From Flagellimonas aurea (GTDB lineage: Bacteria > Bacteroidota > Bacteroidia > Flavobacteriales > Flavobacteriaceae): DNA of 64,000 bases. Location: NCBI RefSeq assembly GCF_017313785.1, contig NZ_JAFLNL010000007.1:62001-126000 (forward strand). Reading direction: 5' to 3'. The translations under genes were made by a program, and so were the position numbers. Positions 34,319 through 41,781 of the stretch are shown here, piece by piece (positions within the stretch are counted from its first letter, which is position 1; each line of letters opens with the position of its first letter). Under the pieces are notes generated by a model. That model was not told the DNA's origin and made no database searches. It saw nothing but the letters and a program-made list of their open reading frames with translations.

Positions 34319-34346
34319 CAAATGTAAACATGGATTCTGTAGAAAT
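34319..34346 (-). promoter_or_regulatory. Shared regulatory box and -7 element upstream of PepSY gene 2
   Basis: Core ATTTCTACAGA (34346-34336) followed by a perfect Bacteroidetes -7 element TACATTTG (34326-34319). Distance from core edge to ATG is 54 bp, almost equal to PepSY gene 1. Confidence 0.78.
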
Positions 34347-34355
34347 TTAGGATGG

Positions 34356-35630
34356 TCAGAAATGAACGGTGAAAGTGTGTTGGGCATTTTTGTGACTGTA
34401 TGTCAGCTCCCAATTGCCCTTATCGGCAATTTTATATGCAATAGCCAAGCCCAGACCCCACGAATCGGGATTGTTCGACGATTTATAGAACCGTTGGAAC
34501 AATTTTTCCTTGTCTATCCCCTTTTCACTCCCGGTATTGGTAACCTCCAATCGTTTCCCGTCCAGTTTTATGCTCACTTTTCCATCCTTCACGTTGTGCA
34601 AAAAGGCGTTTTTGAGCAAGTTCTGGATGAGAATCTCTATAAGCAAACTGTTTCCCCGGACAGTTGCCCCATTCCTGATATCGATCTCGGTCCTAATGTT
34701 CAAGGTCTCTTTCTGCTCCTCATAAAATTCCAGCGACCTGCCGATTATCCCGTCAAGATTTACCTCTTCCGTTGTCAGGTACTGGTCATTGTCTATTTTG
34801 GCCAGCAACAACAGGGTTTTGTTCAGTTTTTTGAGCCTTTGTGTGGAACCGATGATACCTTCTAGGATGTCAGACTGCTTTTCGGAAAGTTGTGTTTGGC
34901 CTATAAGTGCTTCCAGTTTTGACTGGATTATGGACAAGGGAGTCTGCATTTCGTGGGAAGCATCCCCGATAAACTGTTTTTGGTTATCGAAGACCTCCTT
35001 GTTTTTTAAGGTCAACTCGGTCAGGGCAACATTGAGCAATTGAAATTCCTTGATCTTGGAATTGGGAAATTTGGGCAACCTTTCTTTGTCAACGCGATAA
35101 TCTTCAAGTTTATCCAGCATTTCATGGAAAGGGAGCCATATTCTTTTTGAAAGCATTTTGTTTGAAAGGTAGACACAGATCGCGAGACCAAAAAACAACC
35201 CGCTCAACGTAACGGCAATCGTATTGATGACTTCGTTCGCCTCAAGATGGGGCTTTACCACCTCCAGCTCGTAGTAACCACCATTTAAAGCTACATAGGA
35301 GGTCAGTTTTCGATACTCGTCCAGTTCGGCATCCGTCGGTTCATAGATAAGTGTGTCGGTATATAGTTCCAGGTTTTGCGCATTTTTTTCATACAAAGCT
35401 TTGCTCACGGGATGTAGGATAAAATCATCAAGAGGGTTATCCTGTTCTATAATCGTTTCAGGGTGTTCCCCAAGATATGCCAACAAGTTCATCTTGCGGT
35501 TATATAGAACTTCATCCACGTTTTGCCTTATGTTCCATCTAAGCACCAAGTAAAACAGTCCCGAAAAAACCCCGAACAGCAGCAGGAAAATCAATAACTG
35601 GGTACGAGAGGTGTAGGAAAGGAGTTTCAT
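34356..35630 (-). CDS. Two-component sensor histidine kinase
   Basis: The 424-residue kinase has TM segments at about 12-30 and 132-155 with a periplasmic sensor domain of about 100 residues between them. The H-box FIGDASHEMQTPLSII (His about 228), N-box LIQNLLKNAFLHN and G-box WGLGLAIAYKIADKG are intact. It lacks an obvious HAMP motif but has a linker of similar length. Its start overlaps the response regulator stop by 4 bp (ATGA). The stimulus is not known; neighbours suggest metal or envelope stress. Confidence 0.92.
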   Translation of the reverse strand: MKLLSYTSRTQLLIFLLLFGVFSGLFYLVLRWNIRQNVDEVLYNRKMNLLAYLGEHPETIIEQDNPLDDFILHPVSKALYEKNAQNLELYTDTLIYEPTDAELDEYRKLTSYVALNGGYYELEVVKPHLEANEVINTIAVTLSGLFFGLAICVYLSNKMLSKRIWLPFHEMLDKLEDYRVDKERLPKFPNSKIKEFQLLNVALTELTLKNKEVFDNQKQFIGDASHEMQTPLSIIQSKLEALIGQTQLSEKQSDILEGIIGSTQRLKKLNKTLLLLAKIDNDQYLTTEEVNLDGIIGRSLEFYEEQKETLNIRTEIDIRNGATVRGNSLLIEILIQNLLKNAFLHNVKDGKVSIKLDGKRLEVTNTGSEKGIDKEKLFQRFYKSSNNPDSWGLGLAIAYKIADKGNWELTYSHKNAQHTFTVHF

Positions 35631-36310
35631 ATGGATTTAATTTGATAACCTACCCCATAAATATTCTTGATTTCCACCTGGGCACCGGCATCCCTTAATT
35701 TGCGTTTCAGGTTTCTTATTTGAGAGAATAAAAAATCAAAACTTTGGGCCTCATCCACGTAATCGCCCCAGATGTATTCCGCCAACGCAACTTTGGTAAG
35801 TACCCGCTTGTGGTTGTTGATCAAATGGGTGAGGATGGCATACTCTTTTTTGGTCAGCGAAAGCGTATTTCCGCGTTCATTGACCCCGATGGCGTACTGA
35901 TCTGGTTCTATTACCAGGTTCGAGTAATGGAAAATTTTATTTGTTTTGAATTGCTTCCTCCGGATAATCGCCTTTATACGGGCATTCAACTCGGAGAAGT
36001 AAAATGGCTTGGCCAGGTAGTCATCCGCCCCCAACCCCAGTCCCTTTAATTTATCCTCAAGGGAATTGCGCGCGGAAAGGACGATTACCCCATCGGACTT
36101 ATCATCCTTATGGAGAGTTTCGAGCAAATCGAACCCACTGCCATCAGGAAGGTTAATGTCCAAAATTATACAGTCATAATCATAAAGACCGATGCGCTCC
36201 AGACCTTCCGAGAGATTACAGGCCACATCACAAATATACCCCTCTTCCGCGGCGAATTCTTCGAGGCTTTGTAGCATTTCAGGTTCGTCTTCCAAAATGA
36301 GCAGTTTCAT
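35627..36310 (-). CDS. OmpR/PhoB-family response regulator
   Basis: The 227-residue protein has a receiver domain (LLILEDEPEMLQSLEEF; phospho-acceptor Asp in CIILDINLPDGSGF at about residue 51; conserved Lys in YLAKPFYF) and a C-terminal winged-helix DNA-binding domain (SLTKKEYAILTHLINN, YIWGDYVDEAQSFDFLFSQIRNLKRKL). It precedes the kinase with a 4-bp overlap. Its promoter contains the same box as the two PepSY genes and the DUF5916 gene, so it probably controls them and itself. Confidence 0.94.
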   Translation of the reverse strand: MKLLILEDEPEMLQSLEEFAAEEGYICDVACNLSEGLERIGLYDYDCIILDINLPDGSGFDLLETLHKDDKSDGVIVLSARNSLEDKLKGLGLGADDYLAKPFYFSELNARIKAIIRRKQFKTNKIFHYSNLVIEPDQYAIGVNERGNTLSLTKKEYAILTHLINNHKRVLTKVALAEYIWGDYVDEAQSFDFLFSQIRNLKRKLRDAGAQVEIKNIYGVGYQIKSI

Positions 36311-36315
36311 GTTTT

Positions 36316-36343
36316 CAAAATACGGAATTAAATCTGTAGAAAT
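36316..36343 (-). promoter_or_regulatory. Shared regulatory box upstream of the response regulator
   Basis: Core ATTTCTACAGA (36343-36333) with GTATTTTG at 36323-36316, the same offset as the -7 elements of the other copies, though its TA is not in place. The ATG is 23 bp from the core edge. Supports autoregulation. The remaining gene-free sequence up to 36531 is AT-rich without further signals. Confidence 0.65.
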
Positions 36344-36531
36344 TTTGTATTATGTTTTAACTGACAACTACGATAAATAGTAAAATTATTAAATCTGTTT
36401 TTTGCTTTTTACCAGTACATTTTTCGAATTGATTGGGAAAACCTTAAAAAATTTGTGATTAATATTAACCCTAAAATAATTTTTAATAATTAGATTCAAC
36501 TCGAAGATTTTTAAGGGTCAATCAATTTATT

Positions 36532-37746
36532 TTAAAAATTCACTACACTTTCAAGAGCGTCATCAGCATCTTTATGAATGAAATTAGCTTGATAGTTGAT
36601 GGTGGTCTTTAAATCCGTATGACGATATAATTTTTGAAGCATTAGTGGATGAATGTTGTCGCCTGCAATATTGCCAAAAGAATGTCGAGCAATGTGCATC
36701 GTAACTTTTTTCTGGATGCCTGCTCTTTTTGCAATTTTTTTAAGGTGGTCATTGAATTTTTTGTTTGCTACTTTTTTCTTTCGATATATGTCTTTCGCAT
36801 CAGATAAGTTGGCTTTTTTCATTTCGGGGAAAACAAAGTCATCATCATTTACTCTGTCCTCGATGTACTGTAGCAGGATTTTTTCAACCTTAGCTGGAAT
36901 TTTAAGGGACAGTAACTTTGAGTTTTTGCCCATCCTGTAATGCAATCGACCATCATAAATTTGAGACCACCTTATGAATAAGACGTCTGAAACACGCATT
37001 CCCGCAAAATAGAAACTGAACAACCAAACGTTCAATGAGTGTCTTTCCATATCAGTTAGTTCAGTAACACTTTCCAGGGCTTTTATTTCTTTACCTGAAA
37101 GTCCTGTTTTTGTGGTTTCGGGAAATTTGATTTTAAACTTACCTTTGCCAAAGGGGTATATTTCCTTGCTAACAACCTTATCCCGAACGGCTCTATTGAA
37201 CAGTAACCTTATCAAGACCATTACATTCATTGCAGTAGTTTCAGTTAATGAACAAAAACCTTTTAAATGAATCTTGAATTTTTTGAGAAAGCGTTCATCA
37301 ATTTCTTGAAAAGTCAGATGTCGGCCAAAGCAATATTTTTCTATATAACTCACCCAAGCTGAATCTGTAGAATGGCGATTGATTTTCTTTTCAGCCTCTA
37401 AGGCTTCAAGATGCTCGTCAGCAAAATCAAAAAATGTTAAGCTCAAAGTTGGCTTATATATTTCTTTTTTGATTTGTCGAGCAGTAGCGGCTTTATTATC
37501 CGTCTGTAGTGCAATAAGCCCTTTTCTGGCTTCGGATAGTTTGGAAGCTATCAAATTGTTCAGGCTTTCAGCTTCAGAATGCGATTTTTTTACCTTTAGG
37601 TTTTTAGAGTCCCAATCCTCTAATTCAATATAATGACCTATATGTTTGTAAGTTGAACGACGGTCTTTGGTTATCCTAATTGCAAGCGGATAGAGCCCTT
37701 TTGAATTAGGCTTTTTGCGAAGTATTATTTTTGCACTTGTTGACAT
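36532..37746 (-). CDS. Tyrosine-type integrase of the ICE
   Basis: The 404-residue recombinase has an N-terminal arm-binding domain (AKIILRKKPNSKGLYPLAIRITKDRRSTYKHIG), a SAM-like core-binding domain (about 105-200) and a catalytic domain. Catalytic residues are visible: Arg in AGMRVSDVLF (about 250), His and Arg in MHIARHSFGN (about 345-350), and Tyr in TTINYQANF (about 384). It catalyses integration and excision at the tRNA-Leu 3' end that lies 210 bp away. Directly upstream of its start are three GGTACAACA repeats, likely arm-type sites. Length is normal for the CTnDOT-like family. Confidence 0.95.
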   Translation of the reverse strand: MSTSAKIILRKKPNSKGLYPLAIRITKDRRSTYKHIGHYIELEDWDSKNLKVKKSHSEAESLNNLIASKLSEARKGLIALQTDNKAATARQIKKEIYKPTLSLTFFDFADEHLEALEAEKKINRHSTDSAWVSYIEKYCFGRHLTFQEIDERFLKKFKIHLKGFCSLTETTAMNVMVLIRLLFNRAVRDKVVSKEIYPFGKGKFKIKFPETTKTGLSGKEIKALESVTELTDMERHSLNVWLFSFYFAGMRVSDVLFIRWSQIYDGRLHYRMGKNSKLLSLKIPAKVEKILLQYIEDRVNDDDFVFPEMKKANLSDAKDIYRKKKVANKKFNDHLKKIAKRAGIQKKVTMHIARHSFGNIAGDNIHPLMLQKLYRHTDLKTTINYQANFIHKDADDALESVVNF

Positions 37747-37779
37747 TTTGAACCTGTTTTGAGTACGAAAGTCAAATCA

Positions 37780-37855
37780 GGTACAACATTTTGTCAAAAA
37801 TTCACTCTAAAGATACGTCTTTATTAGGAATTTTGGGTACAACATAGGTACAACA
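37780..37855. repeat. Three GGTACAACA repeats, probable integrase arm-type sites
   Basis: Identical 9-mers lie at 37780-37788, 37836-37844 and 37847-37855. The last two are 11 bp apart, one helical turn, as for paired binding sites. They lie between the integrase start and the tRNA fragment. Confidence 0.65.
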
Positions 37856-37901
37856 AATGTTGAAATCAACTGATATTAATTGACTCTAAATAAAATGAAT
37901 A

Positions 37902-37939
37902 AAAACATAAGTCATTGAAAACGAGTGATTTTATGTTTT
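37902..37939. repeat. Imperfect inverted repeat next to the attachment site
   Basis: AAAACATAAGTCA (37902-37914) pairs imperfectly with TGATTTTATGTTTT (37926-37939) across an 11-nt loop. It lies just inside the ICE end and may be a terminator for transcripts arriving from the chromosome, or a recombination-related structure. Confidence 0.45.
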
Positions 37940-37954
37940 ATTGGTGCAATATAT

Positions 37955-38010
37955 ACCAGACTTAGGATCTAGTGCCGCAAGGCGTGGGGGTTCGACTCCC
38001 TTCACCCGCA
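37955..38010 (+). other. attR: 3' fragment of tRNA-Leu(TAG)
   Basis: The sequence contains the anticodon loop CTTAGGA (anticodon TAG), the long variable arm TGCCGCAAGGCGT, a T arm GGGGGTTCGACTCCCTT and the acceptor 3' strand CACCCGCA. The matching 5' acceptor strand GCGGGTG and D arm are absent upstream, so this is not a working tRNA. One anticodon-stem pair is also mismatched on the 5' side, which places the recombination border near the start of the anticodon stem. It marks the right junction of the ICE. Confidence 0.88.
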
Positions 38011-38013
38011 CGA

Positions 38014-38045
38014 AAAGCTCTTCAGGTACTGAGGGGCTTTTTTTA
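38014..38045 (+). terminator. Former tRNA-Leu terminator
   Basis: AAGCTCTTCA (38015-38024) pairs with TGAGGGGCTT (38030-38039), with two G-U pairs, followed by a T tract. It directly follows the tRNA 3' end and is the expected native terminator, which supports the chromosome resuming here. Confidence 0.8.
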
Positions 38046-38055
38046 TTTATAACCT

Positions 38056-39186
38056 TTATCGGTCCAGGTATAAATATCCTTGGTATTCCAAACCAAGGTC
38101 GTTCATCACAACCAAATAAAAATAAACCCCTTGGGGAAGGCCATTGCTTCGGTTGAGCACTACATCGCCCTTATTGGCATAACCCCTAAATTCGTTGGTG
38201 TAATTGTATTTTTCAAAAACCAGCATTCCGTTTCGGTCATAGATTCGTAACCAATTGTTGTTTGAAAGTGCCAGTTCATCAATATGTAAAAAATCATTAA
38301 TGCCGTCACCGTTGGGAGTTAGCAGGTAGTTGGCCAAATCTGGGATTTCTGTGGTAATATCAACAATCCCAAAGGTAAGTGCTTCATAATCATCAGGGAC
38401 AAATGGAGAGGAAAGAGCAAATCCATCGGAAAGGTTGCCAATAGACCCAGCTCCCAAATTTTCCCACTGATTGTTGGCTTTGCTCCATCCGACCACAACA
38501 ATTTCGTCTACATTTTTTGCCATGGATGCCATTTGACTGCGCTCGTTCCAAGAAATTTGAATGGTTGAGGGGACGGAACCTTCCAATCGCCAAAATTCGT
38601 GTCTACTTATTTGTTGAAGGGTGTTTTCCCTGTTTAGGCTGTTGAATGATGGAAAGTCATTCGGATTCAAAAAAAAATATGCACAATGGGCCACTGGGTT
38701 TACAGATTCCGAATGTAGGGCCAGAGCTCGCAATTGTTGGGCGTCACCCACCGGAAAAGTAAATTGCTGTTTGTTTTGGATACTGGCATAGCCATCCACT
38801 TTGCTCATATTGTTGGTTCCTGTGTAAAAGGATTCGGATAAAAATTGAAGTGAAGTGAACGAATCGGTTCTCGGGGTTAGTATATCACCTTGAACAAAAT
38901 TGGCATTGTTTTCCACTTTCATAGAAACGACCAATTGCAATCCTTGTTCTGTAATGAATTCGGTATCGTTGAATATAGTAGGAAACAGACCGGAAATCAT
39001 AATGGACCGGTCGCTATAAAAACCTACAAGCCCTTGGTTGTCGTTAAAAACCCCGTCGTTCACTAAATTTCCGTGGAAGCCCAAATTACCTTGGTCATGA
39101 ACTTTTATCATTCCCAAACTTCGGGTGCCTTCTTGGGCAGGTAGGTTCAAGGACAAAAAAAGAAGAATACCATAAATCGCTTTCAT
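38056..39186 (-). CDS. Secreted protein with T9SS type B sorting domain
   Basis: The 376-residue protein has a signal peptide (about 1-17, ending LNLPAQ) and a C-terminal gliding-motility-associated (type B) sorting domain: LLTPNGDGINDFLHIDEL, WLRIYDRNGMLVFEKYNY, LPQGVYFYLVV, ending YQGYLYLDR. Such domains send proteins through the type IX secretion system to the cell surface. The middle region (LGMIKVHDQGNLGFHGNLVNDG) is repeated in similar Bacteroidetes surface proteins. It is the last of four tandem secreted-protein genes and starts 2 bp after its neighbour. Confidence 0.85.
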   Translation of the reverse strand: MKAIYGILLFLSLNLPAQEGTRSLGMIKVHDQGNLGFHGNLVNDGVFNDNQGLVGFYSDRSIMISGLFPTIFNDTEFITEQGLQLVVSMKVENNANFVQGDILTPRTDSFTSLQFLSESFYTGTNNMSKVDGYASIQNKQQFTFPVGDAQQLRALALHSESVNPVAHCAYFFLNPNDFPSFNSLNRENTLQQISRHEFWRLEGSVPSTIQISWNERSQMASMAKNVDEIVVVGWSKANNQWENLGAGSIGNLSDGFALSSPFVPDDYEALTFGIVDITTEIPDLANYLLTPNGDGINDFLHIDELALSNNNWLRIYDRNGMLVFEKYNYTNEFRGYANKGDVVLNRSNGLPQGVYFYLVVMNDLGLEYQGYLYLDR

Positions 39187-39188
39187 GG

Positions 39189-40130
39189 CTATCTTAATTT
39201 GTTGATGATAAAACTTGAATTGCCACTTCCATCCATTAAAACAGAACCTGAATTAGCATCTCTATAGGATAATATTGATATTACGTCGTTCGCGTCCAGC
39301 TCTAATATTTCGTTACTATGTACGCTAGAGTGATTGTGGCCATTAACAAATCTAATAATTCCGGAGGCACCCCATGATCCAACGGCAGTACCATTAATGG
39401 CAATTCTAATATTGACGTTGGTATCAAATTCATTGGAGTTTAGGATACTATCGTCTATTCCGATTAAGGAAATATTGGCCCTGATATCATATCGGCCGGC
39501 TTCTTTTACAATCAAAGTGTTTCCACTTACCTCGTATAAACTGGTGCCATCGTCTACGTAATCAGCCGTTCCAAAAATTGGCACTTGCGTGTCGTTTACG
39601 TTTAGGTTGGTTGAGGTGTTGGTATTGGTCCATCTTCCTCCATAATTCACCTTGGAAGAGTGCAACACTCCATTGGAATCTGCTTTTAAGAGAAGATCAT
39701 TGTTGGCTGCCTGATCTAAAGTGCGGACCCTCAAGCGTCCGTTTACATCTATGGACTCCGTAGGCGATGCTGTTCCAATACCCAGCCTATTATTGGTTTC
39801 GTCCCAGAAAAATTGGTAGTTTTCCTGTTCCGGAGTGCCATCGAAGGCTGCAAAGAAGATTGACCCTGGTGTGCCTGTGAAGGTCATTTCCTGCCAACTT
39901 GAACCGTTCCAAATGTTTACTGTTTGATGCTCGCTCTCTGAGGTATCGAACCAAATATCGTTCAATATCGGAGACGTTGGCGCCACTGTTCCTGAAGTAA
40001 CGGAAGTGTTCCGAACAATCGTAGTGGTACCCTTGTTGTCCACCACACGTATTTCCTGTGATGAGATGAAATGCCCCAATCCCATAAAGAGTACTGGTAA
40101 AATAGTAGATTGTAAGCGGTACAGGAGCAT
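39189..40130 (-). CDS. Secreted surface protein with C1q/TNF-like C-terminus
   Basis: The 313-residue protein has a hydrophobic leader (about 5-25) and the segment FFWDETNNRLGIGTASPTESIDVNGRLRVR, a pattern common in Bacteroidetes tail-fibre-like and surface proteins. The C-terminal 140 residues (YEVSGNTLIVKEAGRYDIRANISLIG, ILELDANDVISILSYRDANSG) look like a C1q/TNF-like jelly roll. Its N-terminal IRVVDNKGTTTI resembles IRVIDNRGTIKYI in the upstream gene product. Adhesive or structural function is likely but unproven. Confidence 0.65.
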   Translation of the reverse strand: MLLYRLQSTILPVLFMGLGHFISSQEIRVVDNKGTTTIVRNTSVTSGTVAPTSPILNDIWFDTSESEHQTVNIWNGSSWQEMTFTGTPGSIFFAAFDGTPEQENYQFFWDETNNRLGIGTASPTESIDVNGRLRVRTLDQAANNDLLLKADSNGVLHSSKVNYGGRWTNTNTSTNLNVNDTQVPIFGTADYVDDGTSLYEVSGNTLIVKEAGRYDIRANISLIGIDDSILNSNEFDTNVNIRIAINGTAVGSWGASGIIRFVNGHNHSSVHSNEILELDANDVISILSYRDANSGSVLMDGSGNSSFIINKLR

Positions 40131-40159
40131 TAGGACTGTTTAGAAATTAATGGTCAATT

Positions 40160-40861
40160 CTATCTCACATACTGAACTTCAATTACATCACCGGCATAAA
40201 CGGCCCAGTCATTTGGAGCTACGGCACTCGGTACCAAGGTTACTGTTGATGATGCAATGGTATAATCTACATTGGCAATTAGCTTGACTCCGTTTCTATA
40301 TACCCAAACTTGGCTATAGGCGGGTAATTCTGGGCTTCCAGTGAGCGGATAAGCTGTTTGACCTGCTGTTGCGGTAAAACTTTCTTGTCCACTTTGCACC
40401 AAGTCAAGGTCAGAAGCCAACAATTTTTTTACAGCACCTGTTGCTTCATCACGAACCAGAATGGTGTATCCGGTGCCAGTTCCATGATCGGATTCTGTTG
40501 TGGCATCGGTGGAGGCTGTTTCCGTTGAGATCAATTCAATGCCATCCAAGCCGAACACGTTTCCGTCTACATCAATAAAAGTATCGTTGGTCAGGGTTCC
40601 TCCCAGTTGAAAGGTTGTGGTTGTTACATCGTTTGTAGTATTGGATAGTATGGTAACACCATTCTGTGTTTGGATATACTTAATGGTACCTCTGTTGTCG
40701 ATTACCCGGATGGCCCCGCCCGTAGTCGTAGTTCCGGGAACAATATCAGATGCTTTGGTGACATCGCCAGTAGTTTGTTGGGCCCTCATTGTCCCAAAGG
40801 ATAGCATTCCTATTACAAGGAAAGCAAAGTTTATAGTTTTAAAAAGGATTGAAGTTTTCAT
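40160..40861 (-). CDS. Secreted tail-fibre-like surface protein
   Basis: The 233-residue protein has a signal peptide (about 1-27, ending TMRAQ), low-complexity Thr/Gly/Asp-rich stretches and a C-terminal module FTATAGQTAYPL, VWVYRNGVKLIANVDYTI, YAGDVIEVQYV. That module resembles repeats in phage tail fibres and bacterial adhesins. The upstream neighbour ends in a related VYRNGVKI module. It is the second gene of the four-gene cluster. Confidence 0.65.
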   Translation of the reverse strand: MKTSILFKTINFAFLVIGMLSFGTMRAQQTTGDVTKASDIVPGTTTTGGAIRVIDNRGTIKYIQTQNGVTILSNTTNDVTTTTFQLGGTLTNDTFIDVDGNVFGLDGIELISTETASTDATTESDHGTGTGYTILVRDEATGAVKKLLASDLDLVQSGQESFTATAGQTAYPLTGSPELPAYSQVWVYRNGVKLIANVDYTIASSTVTLVPSAVAPNDWAVYAGDVIEVQYVR

Positions 40862-40895
40862 GTAAAAAGTGTTTAGTTAATGCGATTTATGTTGA

Positions 40896-41585
40896 TTATT
40901 GAATTTGTACGATTCTGATCTCATCGTTGTCAAAGCAGATAATATTTGATTGAAGCTCTATTAAGTTAGGTCCGACCGCAGAAAAATTGATTTTCACACC
41001 GTTTCGGTATACGTCTATATTATTAATGTTGGTTATGGTTTGCGGGGTCGTGAACTGGTTTTGGCCATCGGAAGCTATGATTACAGATTCGTCTTTTTGT
41101 ATGAGCGAGCTTCTGGTTATTTGGGTTATTGTGTTATTGCTGTCCAAGACCAAAAACATTGGGTCAATGTCGTTTGTTGTTTGTATTCCGTTTAGGCTCA
41201 AGGTATTGGTTGCATCGGTTTGGATTGTTGTAGGCCGTATAAGCTGTCCGCCCAATTGAACACTGTTTCCATTGATCAAGGAAAGTCCATTGTTTGCTAT
41301 GGCATTGATGTTGTTGGTTTCACATAAGTTTCTCCATGAATCCCCGGAATACATAAATATGCATTCGGCATCCGTATTGTAGACCAATGCGCCATTTAAA
41401 GGAGTTATGGCGCTCATTTGGTTTTCGTTTACTCGGGTAAGCACGAGTGCACGAGTACTGCTTTCCAATTCTAAAAGGGATGATGAGTCTATCAATTGCA
41501 AGTTATCTCCAATTTTTACTTGGGAGTTTCCAAAATATATGCCTGCAAAAAGCATAATAAGGGTATATCTGCATAAGACTCTCAT
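40896..41585 (-). CDS. Secreted surface protein, first gene of four-gene cluster
   Basis: The 229-residue protein has a signal peptide (about 1-21, ending FGNSQ) and an N-terminal module often seen in Bacteroidetes surface proteins: SSLLELESSTRALVLTRVNENQMSAI, ALVYNTDAECIFMYSGDSWRNLC. The C-terminus carries DVYRNGVKINF followed by a short strand-rich tail. It leads the cluster, and the 196-bp AT-rich gap upstream (41586-41781) presumably holds the promoter, though I could not define it. Confidence 0.68.
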   Translation of the reverse strand: MRVLCRYTLIMLFAGIYFGNSQVKIGDNLQLIDSSSLLELESSTRALVLTRVNENQMSAITPLNGALVYNTDAECIFMYSGDSWRNLCETNNINAIANNGLSLINGNSVQLGGQLIRPTTIQTDATNTLSLNGIQTTNDIDPMFLVLDSNNTITQITRSSLIQKDESVIIASDGQNQFTTPQTITNINNIDVYRNGVKINFSAVGPNLIELQSNIICFDNDEIRIVQIQ

Positions 41586-41781
41586 TTTTTACATTTTATG
41601 TAAGTAAAATACTACTTATTCGAAAATATAAAAAGTCCTATCGCTATAGTTTTTTTTGTTGTGTAATAAGTTAAAAGAAGTGTAAAACCTTAAAATTTAA
41701 GTATTTATGTTTTTTTAAAGTAACTTTTAAGGCTTTAAAAGATTAAAGGAAGAATCTAGATGTTGTTAGATAGAATAGCTT

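Larger units (their letters stand above)
1..38010. mobile_element. Integrative and conjugative element, right part (left end outside window)
   Basis: The stretch carries a relaxase, coupling protein, a Bacteroidetes-type tra operon, RteC, a replication module and, at its right edge, a tyrosine integrase next to a 3' tRNA-Leu fragment. This is the layout of CTnDOT-like ICEs inserted at the 3' end of a tRNA gene. The tRNA fragment lacks its 5' half and is followed by a terminator, so the chromosome resumes at about 38011 and the element extends left past position 1. The intact tRNA and other att copy should lie beyond the left edge. traA-D, traH, traL and traO-Q of CTnDOT were not seen; whether they lie further left is unknown. 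Confidence 0.9.

Noticed and set aside
37955-38010. Complete tRNA-Leu gene
   Set aside because: The 5' acceptor strand, D arm and part of the anticodon stem are missing; it is only the 3' fragment left by integration.
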